Assembly: GCA_934621385.1 (NCBI GenBank)
Contig: CAKTUI010000014.1
Location: 1-56,012, forward strand
Length of the DNA stretch: 56,012 nt
Reading direction: 5' to 3'
From: an uncultured Kiritimatiellota bacterium
GTDB taxonomy: Bacteria; Verrucomicrobiota; Kiritimatiellia; RFP12; UBA1067
This document shows, in pieces, positions 8,768 to 17,533 of this stretch. Within the stretch, counting starts at the first letter, position 1; every line of letters starts with the position of its first letter. The notes beneath the pieces were generated by a model. It was given only the letters and a program-made list of their open reading frames with translations. It did no database searches and had not been told where the DNA came from. The position numbers and the translations under genes are program-made.

Positions 8768-9332
8768 AATTGAGTTCCTTCAGGTGTGAGAGCGAATTGG
8801 CGCGGACCCGCTCGAAGAGGCTTTCCCCATGCGAATCCATCGCCACGATGCCGCGGAAACCCTCGACCTGGAAATGCCAGCACGCCTCCGCATAACCGAA
8901 CTCCTCAAGAAAGTCCACGCCCTCCACACGCCGGACGCTATCCGCCGCAAGGGCCGCCGCGCCACCGACCGCCGCGACATACACGCACCCGCACGCCTTC
9001 ATGGCATCCAGCGTCGCGGAATCCATCCCGCCCTTGCCGATGATGAGTCGCACGCCCGACGACCGAATGAACCCCGGCTCGTAGGGATTCTCGCGCACGC
9101 TGGTCGTCGGACCGGCGGCAACGACGCGCCAGGCTCCAGGCTGGCCAACAACCACGGGGCCGCAGTGGTAAAGCGCCCCATCATGGAAGTCCACGGGTAT
9201 GCGCCCGCCGTCAGCAAAGAACTTATGGAATTTGTCGCGCCCCGTGTGAATCAAGCCCGTAATCGACACGGCATCCCCTGCCCGCAGGGCTCGGACGGAC
9301 CGCTCGTCAAATGGATATTTCAGCGTCTGCAT
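8760..9332 (-). CDS. Class I fumarate hydratase / tartrate dehydratase, beta subunit
   Basis: A 190-residue protein matching the C-terminal (beta) half of iron-sulfur fumarases and L-tartrate dehydratase. Markers are GDAVSITGLIHTGRDKFHKF, HCGPVVV, AAGPTTSVRENPYEPGFI, and IIGKGGMD followed by the AAVGGAAAL strand. In two-subunit enzymes the alpha subunit carries the 4Fe-4S cluster; no alpha gene is adjacent, so it must be encoded elsewhere if the enzyme works. The substrate cannot be fixed from sequence alone. The start at 9332 is supported by a promoter 7 nt upstream. Confidence 0.88.
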   Translation of the reverse strand: MQTLKYPFDERSVRALRAGDAVSITGLIHTGRDKFHKFFADGGRIPVDFHDGALYHCGPVVVGQPGAWRVVAAGPTTSVRENPYEPGFIRSSGVRLIIGKGGMDSATLDAMKACGCVYVAAVGGAAALAADSVRRVEGVDFLEEFGYAEACWHFQVEGFRGIVAMDSHGESLFERVRANSLSHLKELNLV

Positions 9333-9339
9333 GGTGGAG

Positions 9340-9369
9340 ATTTTACACTACGCAATGCCCATCCGTCAA
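9340..9369 (-). promoter_or_regulatory. Sigma-70-type promoter of fumarase beta gene
   Basis: TTGACG (-35, 9364-9369) and TAAAAT (-10, 9340-9345) are 18 bp apart on the minus strand. The -10 ends 7 nt before the ATG at 9332, so the transcript should begin at or next to the start codon. This is the one promoter in the window with a clear -35 box. Confidence 0.7.
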
Positions 9370-9392
9370 GCACCCCTCACCGGCCAACAGCA

Positions 9393-10442
9393 TCAGGTAC
9401 GTCTCCGAGAGAAGTCAATGCGTGGATCGATAACCATGTAAAGAACATCGGAAATCAGATTACCAGCCAACTGGAAGAGGGAGGTCAGCGCAAGTAGCGC
9501 CAGGAAGACCGCATAATCCCGCCCGATGAGCGCATCCCAACTAAGCCGTCCCATGCCAGGAATCTCAAAAATCGTCTCGATGATAATCGACCCGGCAAAG
9601 AGCAGACCCACCATCGGGCCAAGGCCCGTGGCGATCGGAATCAGGGCATTGCGAAAGGCGTGTCCCCAAATGGCCCGACGACGGGATGCGCCCTTGGCTA
9701 TCACCGTTCGAACATAATCGGCCGAAATCTGGTCAAGAAGCGAATTCTTCATGAGCAGCGTCAGCATGGCGAAACTGCCGGCCACATAGCAGACGACGGG
9801 CAGGGCCATGTGCCACGCCCGATCGACAAACGCCGCCCACGCCGTCGGCTCCAAGTCAAAGTCGGATGCAACACCGCCGAGGGGAAAGACATCCGGGAAC
9901 CCCTCCACCGTACCACATAGGCACGTCTTAAGCACAATCGCCAGTGCAAACGAGGGAATCGCATAGGCAACGAAGACAAGGACACTTGAAACCGCGTCAA
10001 ACGCCTGTCGGTGCCGAAGGGCTTTCGCAATACCAAGCGGAATGCAAATGAGATAGGTCAGAACAAATGCGGCGAGACCGAAACTGAGAGAGATAGGGAT
10101 TCTCGAACGAATCAGTTCCCAGGCTGTCTTGTTCGGGTAGTCGTAACTCGGCAGGTTCAGCCCCATGCGATTGACGACAAGCCAGTCCCAGTACTGGCGA
10201 ACCAGTGGCTTGTCGAAGCCAAACTGCGCCTCCAGTTCGCGACGGTAGTCCTCCGTTACCTGCGAAGCGGCGGCAGTGGACGATGTCTCCCCTGCGGCTC
10301 CAATTCCCTTTAGGCGCATCATCCGCATCTCGACCGGCCCACCGGGCAGGAAGCGCGTCAGCGCAAAGCAGACGATCGTGATGCCGAGAAAGGTCGGAAT
10401 CAGCAGGAGCAATCGACGCAGCAGGTAGACGAGCCTATCCAT
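9393..10442 (-). CDS. ABC peptide transporter permease, YejB/OppB-like
   Basis: Inner-membrane permease of 349 residues. It has an N-terminal helix LLLLIPTFLGITIVCFALTR followed by PGGP, typical of the OppB/YejB branch. A periplasmic insert with QFGFDKPLVRQYWDWL follows, then five more helices. The ATPase-contact EAA loop reads VIAKGASRRRAIWGHAFRNA. I chose the ATG giving MDRLVYLLRRLL, which overlaps the trmJ stop by 8 nt. The matching YejE-like permease lies 33 kb away at 43285-44409. Binding protein and ATPases are not in the window. Confidence 0.88.
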   Translation of the reverse strand: MDRLVYLLRRLLLLIPTFLGITIVCFALTRFLPGGPVEMRMMRLKGIGAAGETSSTAAASQVTEDYRRELEAQFGFDKPLVRQYWDWLVVNRMGLNLPSYDYPNKTAWELIRSRIPISLSFGLAAFVLTYLICIPLGIAKALRHRQAFDAVSSVLVFVAYAIPSFALAIVLKTCLCGTVEGFPDVFPLGGVASDFDLEPTAWAAFVDRAWHMALPVVCYVAGSFAMLTLLMKNSLLDQISADYVRTVIAKGASRRRAIWGHAFRNALIPIATGLGPMVGLLFAGSIIIETIFEIPGMGRLSWDALIGRDYAVFLALLALTSLFQLAGNLISDVLYMVIDPRIDFSRRRT

Positions 10443-11166
10443 TCGCGTGCATTTTCGCCCAAATCGCCTGCCGGGCGACACCCAGCATCAGCGCGGCATC
10501 ATCCTTCGTCACAACTCCACGCGAAAAGACCCGATGAAAGCCCTGCATGAAATGGTCGGCCTGCTCGCTCTTCATAAAACCAATCTCCTGCAGCATCGCC
10601 GACCAGTTTTTCATCAGCTGCATCTTCTGGGCCTGCGGTGCGGGTGGTGCCTTCTCGTGCGGCGGCACATACCGTCCTGACACCGAGAAGAATTCATAGC
10701 ACGTGATGAGCACGGCCTGCGAAAGATTGATGGAAGTGTAGCCCTCGTCAACCGGAATGCGAATCAGGTGTGTGCACTGGGCGATCTCCTCATTCAGAAG
10801 GCCCTTGTCCTCACGACCGAAGACCAGCGCAACGGGACCCGTCTCAGCGATGGAAAGGATGTCCGCCGCACAATCGCGGGGAGCCTTCACATGCTGACGA
10901 TAAAGCCCCTCGCGGGCCGTCGTGCCGACGACAGCGACGCAATCTGCCACGGCTTCCTCAAAGGTGGCGAACTCCTCGCGGTTCTTCAGGATATCCGTCG
11001 CATGAACAGCGAGTCGTTCGCCTTCCTCCCACGAATTCTGAAGGTTAGGCGCGGCAAGCCGCAAGTGATGGATACCCATGTTCGCCATGGCGCGGCAACT
11101 CGAACCAACGTTCCCGGTATAGAGCGTGCCAACGAGCACGACACGAATGTTCTCAAGCGGATTCAT
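10435..11166 (-). CDS. trmJ: tRNA (cytidine/uridine-2'-O)-methyltransferase TrmJ
   Basis: SPOUT-fold methyltransferase of 243 residues that 2'-O-methylates position 32 of some tRNAs using S-adenosylmethionine. Motif 1 is RVVLVGTLYTGNVGSSCRAM, motif 2 LVFGREDKGLLNEE and motif 3 IPVDEGYTSINLSQAV, which form the trefoil knot. The C-terminal third, about 80 residues, is the TrmJ-type helical extension. It overlaps gatB upstream by 4 nt and the permease gene downstream by 8 nt, so all three are likely co-transcribed. Confidence 0.88.
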   Translation of the reverse strand: MNPLENIRVVLVGTLYTGNVGSSCRAMANMGIHHLRLAAPNLQNSWEEGERLAVHATDILKNREEFATFEEAVADCVAVVGTTAREGLYRQHVKAPRDCAADILSIAETGPVALVFGREDKGLLNEEIAQCTHLIRIPVDEGYTSINLSQAVLITCYEFFSVSGRYVPPHEKAPPAPQAQKMQLMKNWSAMLQEIGFMKSEQADHFMQGFHRVFSRGVVTKDDAALMLGVARQAIWAKMHANG

Positions 11167-11636
11167 TTCTCGTCCGCCTTCTTGGGAGTCTCACAGAGTA
11201 CGCCGTTGAAGACCTCCAGATAATCCGACTTGTCTTCCAACCGCCGGAAAACCGAGCATGTAAAACCATTCGCGAGGAAGACCCACTCCTCGTCGTCCGT
11301 ACGGTACATCGTCCCGCTATTCGTCACATTCATGCACTGATAAGCGAGGAGTGTCCTGTCCGGCAAATGTACGCGAACGCGCAACTTCGACTTGAAGTCC
11401 ATCAACTTGCCATTCGCCGGCGATCTGAACGTCGTCGTGTGATCCGTCTTGCCGACACCATAGTCGACAGTGACGAACCGCCCGTCCTCATCCACGAACT
11501 CGCAGGTCTGGTTAAGGATGAACGAGGCGCAGCCAGCAAGCAGCATCAGGACGAGCGAGAGGCAAAGCGCGGCGAGTTTCTTCGCAATCAGCCCGCCGAC
11601 GATCTTCGGATCCGCCTTGCCCTTCGAGAGCTTCAT
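11163..11636 (-). other. Possible internally started lipoprotein within gatB
   Basis: From the in-frame ATG at 11636 the product would be 157 residues: an unusually long basic n-region (the last 22 residues of GatB), a hydrophobic core LCLSLVLMLL and the lipobox LAGC with Cys at position 36, then a small beta-rich domain with several Cys. This reading is an alternative to a simple fusion. No clear ribosome-binding site decides it. Confidence 0.35.
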
Positions 11637-12995
11637 GACCTGCCCGACGAAGAATCCGGCCGCCGCCTTCTTTCCGTTCTTGTAGTCCGCCACCGGTCCC
11701 GGATTGGCCGCAATCGCCTGATCGACGAACGCCTCCAGTGCACCCGCATCGCTCACGGCACCAAGTCCGCGCTCCTTCACAATCGCCTCCGGGTCGCCGC
11801 CCTTCTCGAAAATCTCGGGCAGAAGTTCCTTTAGCGTTGGGCCATTGATCTTGCCCGAGGCCGACAGCTTCACAAGCGCGGCCAGTTCGGTCGGCTTCAT
11901 CGCGCACTCACCAATCGACTTGCCGCTCGCATTGAGAAGTGCCATCACATCACCCATGTAGAGGTTGCAGAGCAACTTGGCCGTCTTCTTGTCCAACCCC
12001 TGCGCCGCCGCCTCAAAATAGTCGGCATTCGCCTTGTGCTGCGAAAGGACTTCCGCATCGTATTCGGCGATGCCATAGTCGGCCATCATGCGCGCACGAC
12101 GAACCTCCGGCTTCTCCGGCAGGAGCTTGCGCCACTGTTCGACCTGCTCTTCCGACAGTTCAACCGGCACGAGATCCGGTTCGGGGAAGTAGCGATAGTC
12201 GTGGGCGTTCTCCTTGGAACGCATCGAGGCCGTCTCCATCGCCTCGCCATCCCAGCGCCGCGTCTCCTGGACAATCGGAATCGAATGCGCCATGCAGGAC
12301 CGCTGGCGACGAGCCTCGTATTCAAGTGCCGCGTGAATACCCTTGAAGGTGTTCATGTTCTTGATTTCAACCTTCGTGCCCAGCTTCGTCTCGCCCACGG
12401 GACGAATCGAGATGTTCACGTCGGAGCGCATATTGCCCTCCTCAAGGTTGCAATCCGAAACGCCCGCATAGACGAGCATCTCCTTCAGGGCCGTCAAGTA
12501 GGCAATCGCCTCATCGGCTGACGAGAGATCCGGCTCGGAGACGATTTCCATCAGCGGCGTGCCGCCGCGGTTGAAGTCCACGCCCGAACTCGCGGCATAA
12601 TGGTTGATCTTGGCCGCGTCCTCCTCAAGGTGAATGTGGTTGATTCGGATGAACTTCGGACCGTTCGCCGTCTGAATCGTCACGCCGCCGCCAAGGCAGA
12701 GGGGATTTCCATTCTCGGAAATCTGATAGTCCTTCGCCATGTCGGGATAAAAGTAGTTTTTGCGGTCGAACGTGGCGTGACGGTTGATGGTGCACCCGAG
12801 CATCAGACCGCTCATGACCGTCAATTTGACGGCCTCCTTGTTCATGACCGGCAAAGCCCCCGGGTAACCCAAACAGACGGGGCATACGTTGACATTCGGC
12901 TCACATCCCGTCTTTAGGAGACACGAGCAAAACATTTTCGTCTTTGTCTTCAACTGGACATGCGTTTCCAGTCCAATGGTGTTCTCAAATTCCAT
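11163..12995 (-). CDS. gatB: GatB amidotransferase subunit fused to a lipoprotein-like domain
   Basis: Residues 1-475 are a complete Asp-tRNA(Asn)/Glu-tRNA(Gln) amidotransferase subunit B: GLETHVQLKTKTKMFC, the zinc Cys pair of NVCPVCLGYPG, MEIVSEPD, then the YqeY-like tail ending KADPKIVGGLIAKKL. Instead of stopping, the frame continues into ALCLSLVLMLLAGCASF, a textbook lipoprotein signal with lipobox LAGC, plus about 120 residues of unknown fold. Either this is one fusion protein or the lipoprotein is also made from an internal ATG at 11636. The start at 12995 follows TGGTATAAT by 9 nt; the open frame further upstream is not coding. Confidence 0.9.
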   Translation of the reverse strand: MEFENTIGLETHVQLKTKTKMFCSCLLKTGCEPNVNVCPVCLGYPGALPVMNKEAVKLTVMSGLMLGCTINRHATFDRKNYFYPDMAKDYQISENGNPLCLGGGVTIQTANGPKFIRINHIHLEEDAAKINHYAASSGVDFNRGGTPLMEIVSEPDLSSADEAIAYLTALKEMLVYAGVSDCNLEEGNMRSDVNISIRPVGETKLGTKVEIKNMNTFKGIHAALEYEARRQRSCMAHSIPIVQETRRWDGEAMETASMRSKENAHDYRYFPEPDLVPVELSEEQVEQWRKLLPEKPEVRRARMMADYGIAEYDAEVLSQHKANADYFEAAAQGLDKKTAKLLCNLYMGDVMALLNASGKSIGECAMKPTELAALVKLSASGKINGPTLKELLPEIFEKGGDPEAIVKERGLGAVSDAGALEAFVDQAIAANPGPVADYKNGKKAAAGFFVGQVMKLSKGKADPKIVGGLIAKKLAALCLSLVLMLLAGCASFILNQTCEFVDEDGRFVTVDYGVGKTDHTTTFRSPANGKLMDFKSKLRVRVHLPDRTLLAYQCMNVTNSGTMYRTDDEEWVFLANGFTCSVFRRLEDKSDYLEVFNGVLCETPKKADEK

Positions 12996-13004
12996 ATAAG
13001 GAGT

Positions 13005-13013
13005 ATTATACCA
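13005..13013 (-). promoter_or_regulatory. Extended -10 promoter of gatB
   Basis: TTTATGGTATAAT on the minus strand ends 9 nt before the gatB ATG at 12995. No ribosome-binding site fits in the remaining leader. It is divergent from the plus-strand FNT promoter 70 bp away. Confidence 0.7.
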
Positions 13014-13078
13014 TAAACCGCCCGCTCGGGGGCGAGCACGACGACGACTGAAAACTGTCGCGTCGGAGGAGCGGGAGT

Positions 13079-13089
13079 TATGGTAAAAT
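13079..13089 (+). promoter_or_regulatory. Extended -10 promoter of the FNT gene
   Basis: TATGGTAAAAT at 13079-13089, with a leader of about 30 nt before the ATG at 13120. It is the same extended -10 type as at gatB, facing the other way. Confidence 0.6.
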
Positions 13090-13119
13090 ATGCCGACACG
13101 ACAAAAAAGAAATAAAACC

Positions 13120-13821
13120 ATGCGCAAACACCCATTCGCCCTCCGCCGACTTTCGTCTATCGCCATCAGTTCTTTGCTCGCCGGGATTCTCATCTCCCTC
13201 GGCGCAACCGTCTTCCTCGGCATTCGCCAAGGCGGGCACTCCTTCGGTTTCCACATTGTCGGTGCCGTTTTCTTTACGCTCGGGCTTTACATCATCATCC
13301 ACTGGAAGCTCTGGCTTTACACGGGTAAGGTCGGCTTCGTGTCCGACTACAAGGCGCGGTTCTGGCTTGCGCTACTCCTCTGCCTAACCTGCAATCTGAT
13401 TGGCGCCGTCGGATTCCCCGCTCTCATCAAGATGACGCGGCTCTACGCCCAGATCGAGACGGCGGCAAAGCCGCTCGTCGCCGCCAAACTCAACGATTCG
13501 CCGATGTCCATCTTCATCCTCAGCATCATGTGCGGCGTGATGATTTACATCGCCGTCAAGGGGCACGCGAACTTTTCCTATTCGCTTGCCAAGACAATCG
13601 CCGTCTTTCTCGCCATCCCAACCTTCATCATGTGCGGCTTCGAGCATGTGATTGCCAACGCGGCCTATTTCACCTACGCACACGTCTTCTCCTGGAAGGT
13701 CGTCTGGTATTTCGTGCTCATGGCCGTCGGCAACGGCATCGGCTCGATTGGACTCGCCTGGCTCTACGAGAAGCAAATCCAACTTGCCAATCGCCCGAAG
13801 ACGGCCAAACTGCCGCGCTAA
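13120..13821 (+). CDS. Formate/nitrite transporter (FNT) family channel
   Basis: Integral membrane protein of 233 residues with about six helices. The first (SSLLAGILISLGATVFLGI) and the motif MCGFEHVIANAAYF near residue 178 match the FNT family (FocA, NirC, HSC), where GxEHxIANM lines the pore. It probably moves formate, nitrite or hydrosulfide; the substrate is not decided by sequence. Formate would fit the window's fhs and anaerobic NrdD, both of which handle formate. It is shorter than FocA (about 285). The only plus-strand gene between 6.2 kb and the right end, its stop directly abuts the convergent metH stop. Confidence 0.8.
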   Translation: MRKHPFALRRLSSIAISSLLAGILISLGATVFLGIRQGGHSFGFHIVGAVFFTLGLYIIIHWKLWLYTGKVGFVSDYKARFWLALLLCLTCNLIGAVGFPALIKMTRLYAQIETAAKPLVAAKLNDSPMSIFILSIMCGVMIYIAVKGHANFSYSLAKTIAVFLAIPTFIMCGFEHVIANAAYFTYAHVFSWKVVWYFVLMAVGNGIGSIGLAWLYEKQIQLANRPKTAKLPR

Positions 13822-16188
13822 TCAAGACTTCTTGACGAGCGACTCTGCAATTCGAACGGTTCGCATCGCGTCTTTCCCATAGAAATCCGCACCGATTTCA
13901 TCCGCATATTCCTGCGTGACAACCGCACCTCCGACACAGGTGCGGCAATCCAGCCCCGCCGCCTTCAACTGGCGAATCGTCTCGGCCATCGCCCCGACCG
14001 TAGTCGTCATGAGCGCAGAAAGTCCAACAAGAAAGGCATTTGATTCCCGTGCGGACTCAACAACCCGCTCGGGTGCGACATCGCGTCCGAGGTCGATGAC
14101 GCGAAAACCATAATTCTCAAGGAGTGCACGGACGATGTTCTTTCCGATGTCGTGCACATCACCCTTGACGGTGGCGACGACAATCGGTCTCGCCACCGCG
14201 TCATCCGTCTCGCCCGAAGCCGCCGTTGCGGCTTTCAGGGCGGCTCGGACGGCCTCAAACGCCGCGCCCGCCGCATCCGCCGCCATCAGAAGCTGAGGCA
14301 GGAACACCCTCCCCTTCTCGAATCCGCCGCCGACCTCCTCAAGGGCGGGCACGATGCCATTCTGCACGACGGACATCGGCGGCTTGCCACCAGCAATGTC
14401 CGTAGCCGCCGCCTGTCGGGCATCGTCCTTCAGCCCATGGATAATGGCCCGCTTCAAGTCCGCCCCCGGCTGATTCGCCGCGCCCGCCGCCAGTGCCGCC
14501 GCCTGCTGCTCGGCGCACTTCGCAATCCAGCGAAGGCAATTCTCGTCACGCCCCAACAGAACGTCAAACGCCGCCTCGTCATCCGTCTCGGCGATGACGG
14601 ACGGATTGACAATGGCCGCCGAGAGCCCCGCCCGCTTGGCCAGCGTGTACATGGCGTTATTGAGTGCCGGACGATTGGGCAACCCGAAGCTCACGTTCGA
14701 GACACCCAGCACCGTATTCACGCCAATCTCCTCCGTCAACCGCTTCACGGTCTCAAGCGTGACAAGCGCGGCACTTTTATCCGCGCTCACGGCCAGCGTC
14801 AGCGCGTCAAAGACAAAGTCCGACTTCCCAAAGCCATACTTAGCCCCCTCCTCAATAATCCGCCGCGCAATGGCCAGTCGACCATCCGCCGTTTCGGGAA
14901 TTCCCGCCTCGTCAAGACAGAGGGCGACCATCACGCCACCATGCTTGTGAACCAGCGGAAAGACGGCATCCATCGACTTTCGGCTACCGTTGACGGAGTT
15001 GACAAGCGGCTTACCGTTGACATGACGCAGGGCTCGCTCCAGCGCACGAGGGTCGGATGTGTCGATCTGAAGCGGCACGGTCGCCACACTTTCCACCGCC
15101 ACAAGCGTATGGTCCAGAACCTCCGCCTCGTCGATGCCGGGCACACCGCAGTTGACATCAAGGATAACGGCGTTTGCATCCGTCTGCTTCACCGCCTCGC
15201 GCATCACATAGGCGACATCTCCGCTCTTCAGGGCCTCACGCAGGAGTTTCTTGCCCGTGGGATTAATCCGCTCGCCGATGACAAGTCCGTCATACGAATG
15301 AATGTCAACGACCTGAAGTCCCGAACTGATCCGCGTCAGATTGTCCGGGCGATGGGGCGATGGGGCACGCTCACCCGGCACAATGGAGGCGATGGCGGCC
15401 ATGTGGGCTGGCGTCGTCCCGCAGCAACCACCGATAATCCGCGCTCCCGCGTCAACCAAGTGACGAACATGCGCGGCAAATTCATCCGGCCCAACGGTAA
15501 AGACGGTCTTCCCGTCCACAATCTGGGGCATTCCCGCATTCGGCTTGACGATAATCGGCCGAGTCGAGACCTTCGCCAACCGCTCGACGAACGGTAGCAT
15601 CCGATCGGGGCCAAGTCCACAATTGAAACCGTAGGCATCCACCCCCAGACCTTCGAGCAGTTCCGCCACACATTCGACCGAAGCCCCCGTCAGAAGTTTG
15701 CCATCCTCGCCAAGGGCCACCGTCGCCCAAATTGGGAGCGCGGCGTTTTCCTTCGCCGCGAGGACGGCGGACTTCAGTTCACGAGTATCGCCCATCGTCT
15801 CGATGATGACCAAGTCTGCTCCGGCAGCCACCCCAAGACGGACCTGCTCGGCGAAAGCCGCGTAGGCTTCCTCGAAATCCAAGTCGCCGGACGGCCTCAG
15901 GAGCCGCCCCGAAGGCCCGATATCAAGAGCCACCTTTTCCGTCCCGCTCTCACGTGCCAGCCGAATCGCGGCAGTCGTCAGTTCATCCAGCGGATGAACA
16001 CCATGGTACTTGAGACGGTTCGCGCCGAACGTATTGGCCATAACGACCTGCGACCCAGCCTGAGCATAGGCGCGGTGAACGGCCGCGACTGCCGCCGGAT
16101 TCTCCACATTCCAGTCCGTCGGATCTTTCCCCGGGGGAAGTCCGGCCGCCTGAACCATCGTACCAAAACCACCGTCAAGTATCGTCAT
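13822..16188 (-). CDS. metH: B12-dependent methionine synthase lacking the reactivation domain
   Basis: 788-residue MetH with three modules. The homocysteine-binding barrel (1-290) has zinc ligands in FNCGLGP and GGCCGTTP. The methyltetrahydrofolate-binding barrel (about 300-560) includes VIGERINPTGKKLL. The cap plus cobalamin domain (about 580-788) has the DxHxxG motif in KGDVHDIGKNIV, whose His is the lower axial ligand of cobalamin. It transfers the methyl group of 5-methyltetrahydrofolate to homocysteine. The C-terminal SAM-dependent reactivation domain of E. coli MetH is absent; a separate protein immediately upstream supplies it. The start overlaps that gene's stop (ATGA). Confidence 0.93.
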   Translation of the reverse strand: MTILDGGFGTMVQAAGLPPGKDPTDWNVENPAAVAAVHRAYAQAGSQVVMANTFGANRLKYHGVHPLDELTTAAIRLARESGTEKVALDIGPSGRLLRPSGDLDFEEAYAAFAEQVRLGVAAGADLVIIETMGDTRELKSAVLAAKENAALPIWATVALGEDGKLLTGASVECVAELLEGLGVDAYGFNCGLGPDRMLPFVERLAKVSTRPIIVKPNAGMPQIVDGKTVFTVGPDEFAAHVRHLVDAGARIIGGCCGTTPAHMAAIASIVPGERAPSPHRPDNLTRISSGLQVVDIHSYDGLVIGERINPTGKKLLREALKSGDVAYVMREAVKQTDANAVILDVNCGVPGIDEAEVLDHTLVAVESVATVPLQIDTSDPRALERALRHVNGKPLVNSVNGSRKSMDAVFPLVHKHGGVMVALCLDEAGIPETADGRLAIARRIIEEGAKYGFGKSDFVFDALTLAVSADKSAALVTLETVKRLTEEIGVNTVLGVSNVSFGLPNRPALNNAMYTLAKRAGLSAAIVNPSVIAETDDEAAFDVLLGRDENCLRWIAKCAEQQAAALAAGAANQPGADLKRAIIHGLKDDARQAAATDIAGGKPPMSVVQNGIVPALEEVGGGFEKGRVFLPQLLMAADAAGAAFEAVRAALKAATAASGETDDAVARPIVVATVKGDVHDIGKNIVRALLENYGFRVIDLGRDVAPERVVESARESNAFLVGLSALMTTTVGAMAETIRQLKAAGLDCRTCVGGAVVTQEYADEIGADFYGKDAMRTVRIAESLVKKS

Positions 16189-16664
16189 CTCACAACCTCA
16201 CAAATGGCCGTTACGGACTTTGACGGCAAAAGCAGAAGCGAATCCGTCAGCGTCACGCCGACCTTGTGCGCGGCCTCAAGCAGATCGAGAATCTCGCGGC
16301 TAAGGGAGAGCGGCATCTTTCCGTAGCCCGGCGAACGACGCGGCTGAAGTTTCTCACCCTCCCGCAATGTCGGCCGAATCTCGGCCTCCAAATCATCCAT
16401 CACCTGCTCAATTGCCGTCGTACCAATCGCCTGCGCAATCAGGGCATCCGCCGACGAAAAAAGGGAAAGCCTCCGCTGCCAGGCATCGAACGCCGCGCCA
16501 ATCGTCCCGCAGAGATAGACACGGTCACCCTCACGCTTCCAAACCGAACGGGGCTGAATCGGGGCCTCGGCAACCAGTGTCTCCACCCGCCGGAGGAGTT
16601 CACCCTCAAGCGGCATCGTGCCCATCCGCATATAGCGGCCAATCTCACAATAATCGAGTTTCAC
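16185..16664 (-). CDS. Stand-alone methionine synthase reactivation-domain protein
   Basis: A 159-residue protein resembling the vitamin B12-dependent methionine synthase activation domain. It includes EIRPTLREGEKLQPRRSPGYGKMPLSLSREILDLL, split here as LREGEKLQPRRSPGYG and KMPLSLSREILDLL, matching the SAM-binding RxxPGY region. The end LLLLPSKSVTAICEV matches the conserved MxPxxSvsG segment. It would re-methylate cob(II)alamin formed by accidental oxidation. It lies exactly between metF and metH with 4-nt overlaps on both sides, and metH lacks this domain, so the pairing is well supported. Confidence 0.85.
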   Translation of the reverse strand: MKLDYCEIGRYMRMGTMPLEGELLRRVETLVAEAPIQPRSVWKREGDRVYLCGTIGAAFDAWQRRLSLFSSADALIAQAIGTTAIEQVMDDLEAEIRPTLREGEKLQPRRSPGYGKMPLSLSREILDLLEAAHKVGVTLTDSLLLLPSKSVTAICEVVR

Positions 16665-17533
16665 GCGAGGATGCTCTTCAGGTTATGCATGATGCGCCCA
16701 GCCACCTCGGGCTTGTTCATCGTGTAGATGTGCACATTCTCGACGCCATTCGCAAAGAGGTCGATGATCTGCTCCGTGGCAAACGCAACACCCGCCTCCA
16801 GCATGGAGTCGGGCGACTCGCCGAAGCGGTCAACAATCGCCCGAAAGCGCGGCGGAAGCATCGTCCCGGAAAGTTTGCAGATGCGGGCAATCTGCTTGCC
16901 GTTCGTGACGGGCATGATACCCGCAAGAATCGGGACACGGATGCCGGCCGCACGGACCTTGGCGAGATAGGCATAGAAGATGTTGTTGTCGAAGAACATC
17001 TGAGAAGTCAGGAAATCAAGCCCCGCCTCCACCTTCGCTTTCGTGTGGGCAATGTCATCCTTCTGGTGAGCGCACTCGGGGTGGCCTTCTGGATAGCAGG
17101 CACCGCCAAGGCAGAACTGGGGGTACTCCTTGCGCAGGAACTCGACGAGCTCAATCGCGTGGTGGAAGTGCTCCGGGGACGGATAGTCCACCGTCGCCGG
17201 AATGTCGCCGCGCAACGCGAGGATGTTCTCGATGCCGGCGGCGGACATTTTCGCCGCTTCTGCCGCGACACCTTCCCGCGTGGCCATCACGCAGGTCAGG
17301 TGGGCAAGTGCCGTCACGCCGCACGCATTCTGCACATAAGACGCAACCGCCGAGGTGTTGACGCTGGACGAACCGCCCGCCGCGCCGTAGGTGACGGACA
17401 TAAACGCCGGATTTTCAACGGCGAGTTCCGTCACGGCCTTCTTGACGGGTTCCAGCGGAGCCTCGCGTTTCGGCGGAAAGACCTCAAAGGACACAGTTGG
17501 CTTGCCACAAGAGAGAATATCACGAATTTTCAT
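16661..17533 (-). CDS. metF: Methylenetetrahydrofolate reductase
   Basis: TIM-barrel flavoprotein of 290 residues that reduces 5,10-methylene- to 5-methyl-tetrahydrofolate, the MetH substrate. It has the N-terminal SFEVFPPKRE (with the catalytic Glu), FMSVTYGAAGG, ALAHLTCV, ILALRGDIP and GGACYPEGHPE. I chose the ATG giving MKIRDILS; a longer frame lies within nrdG. The start overlaps nrdG by 14 nt and the end overlaps the reactivation gene by 4 nt, so metF, the reactivation protein and metH form one translationally coupled unit. Confidence 0.95.
   Translation of the reverse strand: MKIRDILSCGKPTVSFEVFPPKREAPLEPVKKAVTELAVENPAFMSVTYGAAGGSSSVNTSAVASYVQNACGVTALAHLTCVMATREGVAAEAAKMSAAGIENILALRGDIPATVDYPSPEHFHHAIELVEFLRKEYPQFCLGGACYPEGHPECAHQKDDIAHTKAKVEAGLDFLTSQMFFDNNIFYAYLAKVRAAGIRVPILAGIMPVTNGKQIARICKLSGTMLPPRFRAIVDRFGESPDSMLEAGVAFATEQIIDLFANGVENVHIYTMNKPEVAGRIMHNLKSILA

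Noticed and set aside
12996..13256. N-terminal extension of GatB
   Set aside because: The frame is open, but it runs through the TGGTATAAT promoter; the canonical GatB start lies at 12995.
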